Positions 37,712-51,800 of a stretch of DNA of 64,000 nucleotides are shown here, piece after piece. Position 1 is the stretch's first letter; each line of letters opens with the position of its first letter. Source of the DNA: Seison nebaliae (Eukaryota > Rotifera > Pararotatoria > Seisonacea > Seisonidae); assembly GCA_023231475.1 (NCBI GenBank), contig JALJEE010002407.1, positions 1 through 64,000 on the forward strand, written 5' to 3'. The notes under the pieces were generated by a model. The model saw nothing but the letters and a program-made list of their open reading frames with translations, was not told the DNA's origin and did not search any database. A program made the position numbers and the translations under genes.

Positions 37712-40700
37712 TCATATCTCTAGAGAACATGATGATGATGATGAAGAGAATGAAACATTATTAATCGAATTAACGTTAGAAAGAAATGTAACTTGTGCTT
37801 GGATCTTGTTGATTAATTCGGATAATATTGCGAATTTTTCTCCGACCTCTTTCAATTTCCCTTCAGTCTCTTCAGTAGGCGCATGATCTTTTAGAAGAAT
37901 TTTAAATTATTTTTAATAATTAATTAATTTGAATAATTTAATAACTTTCTCGTAATTCGTCGATTAATGTCCGTCCCAAAACTTGGAATCGACTGTGGGG
38001 TGGTTTGACTTGTTGACGGAATTCCTCACAAATCTATTTTCATCATATTCAAGGTCAATTTAAGAACAATTTCAAATTTAACATCATTCAATTCGTCATT
38101 ATTAGTCGTGGTTTGTAATCGAGTTTCTATTTTGTCCATTTTCTCCTGCAACTCTTTGTGCATCGATTCGAATTGTCTCAATAATTGTGTAGTCGTTTCA
38201 GGGAGATTATCAAACTTATTTTGTTCGTTCGTTATCAACGGAATATCGGTGGATTGGAGACGTTTGGCGAAAGCATCTAATGTCGACACGAACTTATTCC
38301 ATCGATTGGTTATCGCGTCTTGATCATGACCGATTTGGGCGAGGGCAGCTGGTGAGCTTTGGAGTGGTGTCTTCAACCAATCGATAGTGAGACAAACTTC
38401 GTCGAAAACTGGTCGTTTCTCTTCCAGCTCTTGTTCCAGTGCTTGAATTTGTCGAATAGATCTGAGCACATTCTGTGCAGAACCGAAATCACAAGACTCG
38501 ATCAATTTCTCCAATTCCTCTTCTCGGAACTTCAACCATTGAGTCAATTTTTCATGTTGCTGATTTAATCTCTCCCATTTTTGCAGTAATTGTGCCAATT
38601 GTTGTGTTCTCCACTCCACAAATTTACAAACGTTCGCCCATCGATCACTGAGGGAAATTAAACGGTTCTCTAAAGCGGCATAAGCTTATTAGAAAGATAA
38701 ATAAAAATAAATTGGATTAATTTTTGAAAATTAAAAGAAAACCGTTATCTGGTACATTCTCATCGACAACGACAATCATATGTTGGAGACAATTAACTTC
38801 TTCTTGTTCGTGTCGTATGGAATCCTGAAGTTCCTTTAATCTGGTTTTATATTCATAAGCTTGTTCCAAATTGTTGCCGTACGATTGGAGTTTTGGCGAG
38901 GCGATATATTTCTCCGTTTCATTCAACCAATCTTCTAACGATTCCAATTTGGCATTCTGCAACTTCGTCAGAAGGTTATGAAGATCTGATTGTCGATTCA
39001 TCGCTTTCACTCTCAATTCTTCCCATTCATTATTCAAATCTTTCATTCCACTTCTAATCTCATTCTCAACATTCTCTGGTAACGTCGACGATCTCGCCAC
39101 ATCATCACCGTCACCTGTTCCTCTTATCAGTAATGTTCCCTCGTGTAACACTTTGCCCACTTTCGATTGATGACGAGTTAATTCGAGCATGAAATCTTCA
39201 TGTGATTGAAATTGATCTTTTACATATTTCAAATCGTTCGGAGTACAAGCGGGAAGATTAAGTGAATTGGATTGTTGAAGACGACTATCTACTTGTTTCA
39301 ACCATTTGAATACTTCGGCTAAATGTTTCTTATAAGTGGAGAGGTCGATAATGGCGTTAGGCATCGTCTCTCGAGAATCGGAGGAGAATGCTCTCGATAC
39401 TCGAATTCCTGTCGTCCTTTTCAAGGGAGCGGAAGGAATTTGTTGTTGTGGCATTTTCTCATTCACCTTAATAATATGATCGGCAAATGAGATGTCTTCG
39501 TCGGGATTTTTTTGTTGTTTCTCTTTAGACACAGGCTTCTTCGATGGATCGTCTTCTGGTATGCATTGATAGAAGCGTGTTAAGTACATAATAATGGACT
39601 TCTTGTCCGGTAGATCGGTGAGAACATCTGGAATAATACGAGAAGAATTAGACGAAAAGGAATGATGGGAATTGTGATCATCAATGAAGATTGAAAGAAA
39701 GAAATTCTTTAAAAGAATGATGAACTCATGTTATTCTGTTATTCAGTCATTCATACGTACATCATGCAAAACCATAAAAATGGTGACATGAAATTTTTAT
39801 AAAAAATGATTCCATTGTTCTTGTATGGAATCAAACATTATCTGACCAACAATAAGTTGGAGGAGTATATAAAGAAATTTATTCCCATTTGATTACGTTA
39901 CAGTTATAGATATTGGATGGTGGATGCGTATGAAAAAGAAGAAAAAGAAAGAAGGGAACATCGATGATAGTTTGTGGTTTGAACAATCGTCTGCATTCAT
40001 CCGTACACGATCAATTTCTACCGTTTTCTCCCTATAAACATTACGTGTATAAGTTGTTGTGTACAAATTTATTTAGGTTCGAATACTGAATGATTGATAT
40101 AATGAAAATATGTATCAACATAGAACGACGAATATGTAATAAAATAAGAGGCAAACAGCGAGTATTATACGTACACCTCTCCACTACACCCTCCACATCG
40201 AGAGAATAGGGAAATATACATTCATAAAATAGACCTGGTAACACATTGAATGGCCCACAACAAGTGTTTGTATAACGCTACATTTTCTCTTCTTTCTACT
40301 CTTATGAGTTATGGATGAAGACGATCTATCTTACACTACCCATACCATTGAATCGTCGGCAGTTATGAATAATTCGAATAAAATTTTTCAATTATACCAA
40401 TAAAAATATTATGGAAATTAAATTTAAATTAAATTATTTCAATATCAAGGATACATAGAAATATGAATAGCATAGGAATTATATAATCAATTGTTCCGTT
40501 TTATTATGGAAATTTTCATCATTATCATTGTCGATTCAACAACCGTTTTAATGAAAAATATACGAAATTATTTTTTCGACGAAATTCCATTTACAAACAA
40601 ATTATAATTTATTTTTATCATTCTTTTATAATTCTATGATAAGTCAGAAATATTTTTCTTTTCGGATAAATTGGAAATTACTCAAATCATAAAGTTATCG

Positions 40701-43700
40701 TAACTTGATGAAATTCAATTTAGTTTATCTGTCTCAAATCGTTAAGAAATCATAAATTATGAATGTTGAAAGAGAATGTCAATTAGAACGTGTGAGTGAG
40801 TTACCATTCGACATGTACACCATAAATTCAATGAAATGATATGAAAGTGATATGTCAAGAAAGAGTTGATGAAAGTAGTCGAATATGGAGAATCATTAGA
40901 AAGACCAGATAAACGTACTTTAGAAGTTATTGATCTAGAAAGGAAATTTGTTAGTAATTGTTAGAGAATTAATCGATATAAACAAAATTATCCTTTTCCC
41001 GCTAATCTTCGACCCTAACTCTCAGTTCTATATATTCATACAACTATCAATTCACACTTATCTTTATCGACGACTAATTCATATAAAAACTCCTTTTTTG
41101 TTGTACGGGAATGGCGTTAACTTTATGGTCGACAATTAAGCAGACATATAAAACTATAACGATTGAAGAATATTTGGCGATAAGTGAATAATAAAAGAAA
41201 CTCCTCAACCATAGCAAAGTAGTTGATAGAAAGTTAGAATCGGTTGGAATCCCATTAATCAATTTCAAATAACAAACATCTTTTCTCATTAATTGTTTAT
41301 ACTCGTTCAATAAAAAATCATTTCCGATAAAGTGGTTAATAGTAGTAATAGGAAATGAGAATGATTACACGAAAACATCTTCATTATGTATTCCATCTCA
41401 CAGTCAATTCCTAATTGATGATGAATGGAAGAATCGTTCCTCAAATCGGATTTTCGGCAAATATATTTATTTTCAAGGTTCGTTCCTTGAACAATCCCTA
41501 ACAATAACATTGAAGACGAATAACCGGTATTTAGAAAGATATGAAAAATACAGAAGTTAAATGTCAAGAAAATTGACATAACAACATCTCACATTGTTAC
41601 ATGGTTTCCGTCGATCGCTTAACAACTTCTCCAGCTATTTCGTATTAGAATCTTGAAAGGATCTACAATCGATCTGGGGTTTCATTTATTCGTCTTATGT
41701 AACTTACTGTTTTCATATAGTAGTCAGAAACAAATTGTCTTCTTCGAAATACGAAAGAACAAACAGATGACGAAGAACAATTCTTCTCAAATTAATCAGA
41801 AATGAATTAAACCGGTAAAACTTTTGGAAAAATATTTCAGTGTATACACTATAATAATCAATAAATTATAATTTATCGTAACATATAATTAATCAATCTG
41901 GTGTAAATTTCTAGGTACATAAAAAAACTATAAATACAAACCTAATATTTCTAGTCGTATAGAAGATATATCAGTGGAGAAGATATATCATTGTTCTTTT
42001 GAAAAAAGAATTCGATATAAATTTTTATAGAAAAGGAACATTAATAGAGAAGGTGTTACATCATAAACATATAATGAGATGGTTGATAAGTGCATAAGAA
42101 TCAGCATGTTTCCTTCCTCCTTCTCTCAGAAATTGAGTACAAATTAAATATAACATTTGCATAATAAAATCATTAAACTGCTAGACATATTACATAAAAG
42201 TCAATTGTCATTATTGATTGAAACATGTTCGTCTTGAGTGACAAGTGTCGAAAGACAGAAGGTCTTCTTATCATGATAGGTGAATCATCATCGAATAATT
42301 TTAACAATTCTTTCTTAAATTCTTAACAAATTTTTTATCTTAAACATATTTTCAGGAACACCACATAAACAGGAGCAATTAAGCTTAAGCATTTTAATCA
42401 GAACAAATTTCAAGTTTCACATAAACTACAAATATTTTCCTTTTACTATTTATCCTTTTCGATCGTTTCCTCATTCTCATTCTACGTACAGATGAAGAAG
42501 ATTAATACTGTGTAATTTGTTCTAGATGATACGAATAAAGATAAACAAATCTCTTCAAAAATTCTAATGGCAACCACCATCAAATAGTTTTTGATGGGAA
42601 AGGTGTGAAACAAGTGTAATTTATCTTCCACATGACAAACAAGATGCAACTGAAAAGGAAATAAGTTGAAAGTTACAAATTTCCCGTGAAATTTACGAAC
42701 TTTGCTATAAAGTATTAGAAGGAAATCAACACCAGAATATTCGTAGAAAGAAACAATTTTGTTCTTTGGAAACGATGAATTTATTTCTTTCCATAAAATT
42801 GATGAGCATATCGGTTGTTCAACTGATATTTTTGTTGGATAAAAAAATTATTATTTTTCCTAATTATTCTTCCATTTTTTTCCCAGTAGACCGGATTAGT
42901 TTACGTAAATCTTTTTTTGTTGAGAGGTGATAGTTAGTAGGTGATACCTTTATCTTCTTTTTTTTTATTTATCAGAATTTTGAGATTATTAAAGAAAATT
43001 ATTAAATTGATTCGAAGAAAAATCATTTGAATTAATTTGACAAGTGAATCATCTGATTATCCCATAAACTAAATGAAGACTAAAAAAGATGGTTTTCTTC
43101 TCTAAAGAAGAGGCACTTTAAAAATAAATTAATTCTTCGTCTCATTCGGTCGATGCGATAATATTCTCTATTTGTGAGAGTCTCATCATATAATGTGTTT
43201 TAGTTGTCATGACAATGAGCTTTACAAATAACTTTTATTTCCTGATGCGGAACAAAATCGTTTCATTTTGACAGAACATCTAACATTCATTCATTTATTT
43301 ATTGACAATTGTCAAATAAATATTGATAATTACTAATACGTACCGATATGTATGATATGTATATATCGATCTGGAGGGAACTGCGGTTGAGTAAGACAAC
43401 TTTCTCAAACGGGTCTAATGTTCTCATGTCAACAACAATAACAACAATAACAACAGTATGTAACATAAAACAATAACGTATTAATACAGCATAAATCTTT
43501 ATGCGAAATGTAAGACCTAAGAACATGTGTGTGAGGAGAACATAATTAACATTCCAGGAAATGTGGTCGAGTCTCGGAACTTCTTCTCGTCAGCAGAACA
43601 GCGGAACATATGTTTAATCTATCACTATTACAATCCATTAATATCCAGCCACATTGCCTATTAACATTTCGATTTGGAAAGTACTGATGAATATCGAAAT

Positions 43701-45521
43701 CGAGTATCTTCTCCTCAAAGTCCTCATAGAATGAGAGAACACTGATGAAATAATCATTTCAAATCGAACGGACGATTAGGAATTCAATATACTTTCGGGG
43801 AGAGAACATAATTTGCATTGTCTTTATCTTACACAATTGTATATAAAACAAATTAAATATATATATATATATTTCAATGGTAAATTCTTATTCGCTTATC
43901 CTCATACCGGCAATAGTTCCGTCTAAAATTTTCCTTACATATCACATGTCTCATCATTCCTATACACACATACATTCACACATATATACACACATTTACA
44001 CACACATTCACACGAACAGGCCCATTCAATCATTGTGTGGAATTAAATAATTCTTGATAAGAAAAGAATAGGAATGAGTAGAACTATGTTATGTAAGAAG
44101 AAGAAGATGAAGAAACAGAAGAATAAACGTAGAATGAACGATAGAATTTAGGAATTATACTGTGTTTCCATTTTCAGACAATATTTCGATTAAGTCGAAA
44201 TGACATAATTTTCATTAATCAGAAAATTGCATCAAAGAAATAAAACTCTCGTAGAGAATAGAAGAAAGAAGAAAACCTTCAACATCTAATAATTTCTCAA
44301 CACCAAACTCCTTCTCAGCTACATCGAAAGCGTGATGTAATCTTGTCGGCATATCCATCTTCTCGACCATTTTCCATTCGAATAAATTTGGACTATTTAT
44401 CAATTACATAATTCTCATTAACATCCAAAAAATTTACCATGAAAAATCAACTTTTGTTTATGTATCAGAGCATTGAATGCCAAACCATCTCTCCAGGATT
44501 TGGTGAAATCTCTCACTGGAGTGCCATAACCTTCGGTGGCTCTCTGTGACCAATTGAGAAAGATTTTTTCTCCGTGTTTATCTGGATCAAGATTTTTTCC
44601 TTCAGCCGCAAATACTCGACTTAATTCCTTCAGAGCTTCTCTCACCTGTTCCATCGTTATAGTATTACAAATGAATTAAATAAGCGGAAACCTGCCACTG
44701 ATTAATGATACTCCAAACGAGACCCAATGTCAATTTTTGGTTTCCATCCACCACATTATCAGCCGATATATTAACCAATTTCACCTAAAATTTTTTTATT
44801 AAAACATTTAAAAGATAAAATTTTTCAAAAAAAAATTTCCAAAGAAAATTTAACTCCTTGTTCGTTAATGAATTCCAAAACATTATTCACATTATTCAGT
44901 TTATGTACTCGCATCGTTCCTCGTTCCGGACGCTAAACCATCAACAAATTCAAATTCAGATGAAAGAGATTAAAACCATCGGTATTCCTGATAAGATTTC
45001 TAATAATTTCAAAAGAATTTTCCCATCGCGTAAATCGGTTGAGAAATTTTTCACGAAATCCACTTCCTCCCCATTTTTGGCGCCCTATGAAATTTGAGTA
45101 TATGAATAAAAGTTAAAAAACGAACTCTTTGTAATTGAGCGTTGATCCATCGAGTGAAAGTCTTTTCCTGAACATCAGTTTGCTCATTCGCTTTCTCTTC
45201 GATAATTTGTCGAAATTCATCAACTTCCGGTTCTTTTTCCGACGACACCAGATAACCCCACACTTCTGGATTGTTGTTGCTGTTATTGTTGATGTTTGTA
45301 TTGTTACCAGAATTAGTTGCAATTAATTTGGAAGGAGCGTAGTCTCCATATGGTTGATAGACGAAGGGAGCACCGTCAATTGTTCCGGTGAAGATATCGG
45401 TATTTCTATTTATCGAATCCGGCCGGTCAACCATGTGTAGGGGACCTCCAGCAGCTCCTAATCGGTTCCCGTAATAAATTGGTGATTGTCCATGATTCTG
45501 CTCACTATTATTGTCAAACAT
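37712..45521 (-). CDS. DMD: Dystrophin locus, block A: actin-binding domain, hinge 1 and first rod repeats
   Basis: The first exon (45521 to about 45126) has a polar leader, then CH1 starting [17 protein letters not shown]. Small exons follow with [53 protein letters not shown], a [10 protein letters not shown] linker, CH2 with [20 protein letters not shown] and [20 protein letters not shown]. After a 4.6-kb intron (about 44276-39630) comes [20 protein letters not shown], a hinge, and spectrin repeats with [13 protein letters not shown] and [17 protein letters not shown]. Order, spacing and CH sequences match dystrophin/utrophin rather than spectrin, nesprin or spectraplakins. The last exon reads to a stop at 37712 (SSSCSLEI), but a GTTAAT or GTTACA donor just before it could splice on, in phase 0. 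Dystrophin links F-actin to the dystroglycan complex in muscle and neurons. Confidence 0.88.
39630..44276 (-). other. Large intron inside the dystrophin actin-binding region
   Basis: About 4.65 kb between the CH2 exon ending in LLDVE and the exon starting [11 protein letters not shown]; both sides are in phase and together rebuild the conserved CH2 end. It is nearly one hundred times longer than the typical intron here. No nested gene is evident; small frames (40041-40244, 40948-41310, 43299-43526) are not convincing. AT microsatellite sequence lies near 43856-43872. Regulatory elements or an isoform promoter would be the natural content. Confidence 0.7.
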
Positions 45522-48500
45522 GGTCAGGTATTTAATTTGCGAAGAATTATCTCATTCTTGAGAAGAATTCTTGAAGAATTAACAAAATTTTGAAGAGAAT
45601 ATTCTTTTTTAAATAATTTAATGAAAAAGTGAATCTACTCTAAAGAAATGAGAATTGTATTAAAATTACATCCACATATTAGAATTATATTCATATATTA
45701 TAATTATTAGAATTTAGATCAGACTAGCTGACTCGATATTGATTCGACGGAATTGAAAGGTAACATTTGAAAAGATAATGCTAAAAAAATACAAATAAAA
45801 AATTCACACTCTTCCCAACAACCATGAACGATGATCATAAGTATGATATTAGAAAGTTTACAATTATTTGATATTATTGCGAAAAGGCAAATGGATTTCC
45901 TCTGCTTCTTCTGATGGGAAAAAAGTAGTTTCACTATCGTCCTTCCACCCTATTAACATTTGGTATGGCAATTGCTAATTCGGCTACGGTATCTGGAGAA
46001 GAAATTTACTTCCGTCTTAAACAACTCCCGCCGATACTCATTCCTCCCCACCTCAATCTCGAGTAGAATCGTAATGAAAAGTGAAGATTGGAATGAAGTA
46101 TCTATTTCTTCCGAAATTAACACCGCAGTCCTATTTCCTGTTCCATCGAATAACATACTTTCATAGGAAGAAATTAATTAAAATTTATTAATTTCTCCCA
46201 TCACATATTGATTAGGATGGAGGAATCCATCATAAAACAAACATAGGAAAGAGAATGAGAGAAGTTTTCTTTAGATATTTGAAGGTAAAAAATGAGTCGA
46301 AGGAAATGATAAAAATGAGAATGATTCACAACAAATGATTTCAATTCCAAGTGAGTTCGTTTCTTATCCGATGAGAAATATTATGAATAATTTTAATGAA
46401 AAAACGAGAATTTTCACCTTTGTTTTCCATCAGATAATGCCTAATATCTAATTGGAAAATATTCAAATTTGAAAATTGTCGAATGATATAAAATTTATGG
46501 AATGGGATCTCCTCCTGGAATTGTAGTTATTGATTATATGAGTGATGTTTGTTTATCGATGTCTAGAAAAGGAAATCAATCAGAAGAGAATTGAACATTC
46601 ATTCGCCAAATGAAGAGATGATACTTGTCCGGCGACTCGATCGGAACGACAGTGAAAATCGGAGAACGTGAAGTAGACAGAGAACCTGAATCTATTTCGA
46701 ACCGGTACGTTATTATTCCAGATAGGAATAGTGATGAGATAAAAATAAACAGATTAAAATAATAATGATGATGGGAATGAGAAGAAGAATAAGACGGAAT
46801 GGAAGAAAGTTGTTGTAAAGAATATGTATATATGTTGTATAAACGAATTTAATGCGCTGATGACGGAGGAGGATGTTGGCAACGAAGAGTGGAAAATTAG
46901 GAGAATTTGAAGTTGAACATCAAAGTGGAAGATGAACGTAATAGTAATAATGATGTCGATTGAATGCATGGATGGAAGAGGAGTTGTTTCTTCCAAAAAA
47001 ATTTGGAGAAATAATTTTTCTTTAATTTTATTCATAAACTAAACTATCGATACACTGACTCGGGCATACACGTTCCACTCAACATACCGACATCTGACAC
47101 CCAAAAGAAATAATTCGTTTCTTTATTTAATTTAATTAAAACGATAATTTATGTAGGAAGAACGAGTTCCTTGATTGGAGCTCATATATACGCATATTGG
47201 ACCCGTTGCTTTTACGTAGAGCCACACCTATCTTCAAATCAAGCACATCATCTTATCATCGTATGGAATAAACGTTAAATGGCATGTATTTGTATAATGA
47301 TCCATATGGAGAGGATATATGTGAAAAATAACTTGAAATTATTAGAAACTATTCAAAAATCATTAGCCCACTATACAACTAATATAAAAAGAAACTTTCA
47401 TTACTTAACCAAAAAACCGAATTTTAATCAAAAATTAATTGCCCAACTATTTGATTTGCGGTCCGATTTCCTACTGAAATTTAGTGTTACTCTAAACAAC
47501 CGTAAAATGATTCAATTGAACATTATATTTTTTATGAAACAAATAATAATTTTTTCGAAATTGAAAATTTCTCATTTACATTCCTCCCTAACATTTATCT
47601 GACATATTTGGAGAAAGTGGGAAGTGATAAAGGAGAATTGAAAAATATTTCTTCAAAAAAAAAATTCAAACAATAATCATTGAACTCACTACATAATACA
47701 GTTGTCAGTATCATTATTCATGAATTCGATGTTGCCTTGTTATCGAGAGATATTGTATGGGAGAAGGAATGAATGTTCACGATAACAATGTTCATTAGTT
47801 ATATCGATTCAACTATTCGTTCGTTGAATTAACTCGTTAGATAAAAAGAATTTCCATTAACCGATGTTACATAATAAAAGATATTTATCAGATGATCATT
47901 ATTCTCATTACGTATTCGATTATATAATAGAAGAATGACTGATTGATTATTTTAGGAAGAAGCAGTGAACTGATCGAATGGATCAAATAGTTGGTTGGAG
48001 GGCGATAGAAATCGGTTGGATAAAATTAATTCATCTCCCTTTCACCTCAAGTAAACATAATCTTATGAATTGATAACAGATGTGAATTTAATGCAACTTA
48101 ATCTAATATTTATATGAAATGTTCCCGTCGATTCTCTGTCAGATTTCTTAATTATCACAAATTCAAATTCAATTTGTTATGTGGCGAACTGACTCCTCTT
48201 CTTTTTCTTCAATCAACTAATCAAACAACAAATACCATAATAGTATATGAATCATACACATACTCATCGATTATATAATCTACTCGGACTGGAATTCATC
48301 ACGTCATTTCTTTCACCATCATTGTGATTTTTGGAATGGAAATCAAATTTGGACGAATTTCCGAATGGAATTCATTCAACTTTTTTTATTAATCGGACGG
48401 AAATTCCTTATAGTATCTTTTTGATCTTAGTATCTTGTAATTTCACATTTATTCAGATATATCTTAATATTCCACTCTCATTCCTCATGAGAAATATGTG

Positions 48501-48896
48501 TAGCATAATTTCTAAAATTTCTGCTAAATAAAACTGAATTTCAATGATTTCGTTTCCACAATAAATTTTCAATTTGATAATGATGGCACAAATATATTAT
48601 TCCGTCCAAATTGGACGTTTAAAAGTTGATAGTAGAATTAATTCTATTTGAAAATGAATAGAATTCGTCTATGAAGAATTTCCTGTTTCTATTGAATTAT
48701 CTTTAGAATGATAATTATCATTCATCAATCGATGTTTTGATGTCAGGTATTTATCTCTCCTTATTCAACCGTTCATTTTTTTCATAGTGAGGGTTGTGTA
48801 ATAGAAGAAGAAGAGAATTGCATAAGAGAAAGAAAACAAACGAAATTTAATGAAAAGAGAAGAAAATAAGAAGTTTTGATCAAATCTGCTTCGTCA
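45522..48896. other. Intergenic interval
   Basis: About 3.4 kb between the cadherin 3' end and the dystrophin start. The largest frame, 47279-47602 (plus, 107 residues), has skewed AT-driven composition and no recognisable motif. It should contain the promoter of the full-length dystrophin transcript. Confidence 0.5.
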
Positions 48897-51800
48897 TCAT
48901 CGAAATGGGATTTCTGATATTTCCGATAATAATTCATTCAATTCCTTCTCCTCATTGCCTGGTGATATAGTTGTTTCGAATACGTTCATCATCTGCAAAT
49001 AATCCACTCATTAATTATATCAACATGGATTATATCAACGAATAATTTATCTTTATCGTTTCTTCTTCTTCTTCTTCCTCCTCCAAAATTAGTAATCGCT
49101 CCCAAAACTTATTATAACAAATCGTCCAGTGTTAGTCCATTCCACATCTGTTACTTCCATCAAATTCCCCTTCTGATGTATAATCGATCGATATACAGAG
49201 AAAATCTCATAATTCCTTCTAATGCAAATTTCTTTTTCATCCATCATATAATATCATCAGTCGATATAAAAAAAGAGATGCCAACTACTATCAATATTAA
49301 TATTAGTATTAATGAAAATTTAGAGGATTGGATGTGGTTATATCTCCATCGGAATCGGAAGACATCAAATAGTTTAGTGCATGGAGATGGAATGAAATTA
49401 GAAAGTAACAAACCGCCCATTCAATGAAAAACTTCTAACGCCTGGTCGATCGTAATTGCCTTGTTGGAAATCCATCAAACTAATCGTTGGAACATCACTC
49501 CCATTGATCATACTGGCAATTGCCGTCGGATTAGTATTATGATTATAATAACCGTTTTGACTCAGATAATTATTTGATGAAGTTCCATTAATTAATTGTT
49601 CCGTCGATTTGTTGTATGACTGATCTGGATACATCATTGGCAATTCAGTTGTTGACGTTGACGTCATACCAACTACATCAAATTATTCATTAAAACTTAA
49701 TTTAATGTGTTAATTTAACCTAAACTATTGGCAGACGTTAAAGGATCAGTGGATGGTTCTTGTTCCATCGGATAATGTGGAGCTGACATCATCGAATGAT
49801 GGGAATGATGTCGTTGTGGATATTGGTAGAAAGCATTCTTATGTGGTGAACGACCACGATGATATGCTTGATTTCCTCCACAAACCGTTTCCGTCGGTAA
49901 TTGACAGGTAGGTGGAATGATTGGAAAAACACTCGTCTCTTGCATCACAATATCTCGTTTAACCGTTTTCAAAACTACAAAAATTTCAATAATAAAATAT
50001 TCATAAAAATAATTCTGAGAATTAATTCAAATAACATTCTCTGATTTTCGCTCTCTTCAAACAATTTCTCAGGAATAAACACAAACAACAAGATGTCAAC
50101 AACGCCAATAAGGGCAGGAGACCCAAGAGAACCGTCGCCGCGATCAATTTATCATCATAATCCAAATCATTCATTTTAAATTTACGAATTTTACTACACA
50201 TTTTCTTAATGGAACCAAATTGGAAAATGCAAAAAATAATTTCAATTACTAACTACTAATCGATGAACTAGACCGTTCGAGTTGGCATGTTCGATCGCTT
50301 CGTCATCTGAAAGAATTCGATTTCCACGAACTAACGAAAAAACTAATGAAGTGAAATCTTTTCTGATCGACAATGGTTCAATCGATGCAATCGATGGAAT
50401 CACACCTGCCGTTTTCGACAGAGCCTCCATCAATTGTGGTAGTTGTTTTTTCACTTGTTCAATATCCTGATTTAATATCGCTTGTAATCGATTACTGCAA
50501 TCTTTCGTTACATGAACCTGAAAATTATTTTGAAAAATTTGAGTTATTTCAAAAATTGAACTTTACAAATTTTATCAGCGAAATTCTTTTCCTGTTTAGC
50601 TCGAATTTTCACATAAACAACTTTCGCTTCCTCTTCATCGAATTGTTGAATGAAACTGGAAAATGACGGGCCAATTTTTAAACAAGCGCCATTACTTGGA
50701 AGAATTTCAGTTGACGAGAAATTCCGATGAATAAGAAAAGTGTTTCTGTTCAATTGACGATTTCTCGTTCTCACTTCTTCGATCGAGTAAACGATATCTT
50801 CAAATAAATGTTCATTCTCCAATTTCGTTCGGAGAATACATGACGATTTACCAAACGGTAAATTATCCAGCATTAAGTGAGCTAAAATTGAGAAAAAATC
50901 AAATTTTTCACAAATTTTACAGTCTAACAATTTTCACAAGATGAAAAATTTTCGAAAACCATCGGTGTTTCTGCGTCAGCGACTTGACAAACGTGGATGA
51001 TTGATTTAGCACAATCTTCCACTTTCTCCATCATATCTAAGTTTTTCAGAATCTTTATCACATTTATAATTTGAATTAATCGAGAATGATGAAGGAAAAA
51101 CCTGCGCTTGGAACATGAAACAATCCTGTTGAGCGGGTAATAATTTCCTCAATAATAACGTTCCATCATTATGAAGAACAAAATATTTTCGATCATTCAA
51201 ATCTCCTGAAATTTCACATGAAAAATATTTGATTATTAATTACAAATTATAAATTAAATTAATTAATATACAACAATTAAACCTGATAAAGTTAAAGTTG
51301 GATAAATTTCTGTTAAGTTGTCCATTTGATAAAAGTTCAATTTTCCTATTGTCGTTCCAGGTTTATTCTGAGATTGACTAATGGTAAAATGATAATCGAA
51401 ATTTTGTCCCATATCATTCTGAAATTACATTAGAATATCATTCAAATATGATGGAAATTGAGGGATGATGGAAACTAACAAATTCCGACGGTTTTACAAA
51501 ACATATCGGATTGTCTTTCTCGTTCGTTATACAGATGGGTAGAAGTGTTACATGAACATTGGACGAGGGACTATAGTAAGATGGAATTGAATTAATAAAA
51601 GCGATTATCGGTAACTGAAAATGAAAAGTTAAAATTTGAAATTTAATGAATAAGGAATGAACATCAATGATGATATGTTTAGCTGTTGTTATCGATCGTA
51701 GGGGAAGATATTTCTCAGTATCGTAAGATTTGTGCAATTCAATCATTCCCGATTGTCGATCGATCGAGAAATCTTCATAATAATTCAATAATTGATAATT

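Noticed and set aside
43856-43872. Alternating AT run as a possible origin or scaffold element
   Set aside because: Simple AT microsatellite; nothing in sequence alone supports a function.
23430-45521. Nesprin/ANC-1, beta-spectrin or spectraplakin as identity of the spectrin-repeat locus
   Set aside because: The CH1-CH2 linker, the [18 protein letters not shown] end of CH2 and the colinear R8-R13 blocks match dystrophin specifically.
47279-47602. Plus-strand 107-codon frame between cadherin and dystrophin
   Set aside because: Rich in Ile, Asn, Lys and Phe as expected from random AT-rich DNA; no family resemblance.
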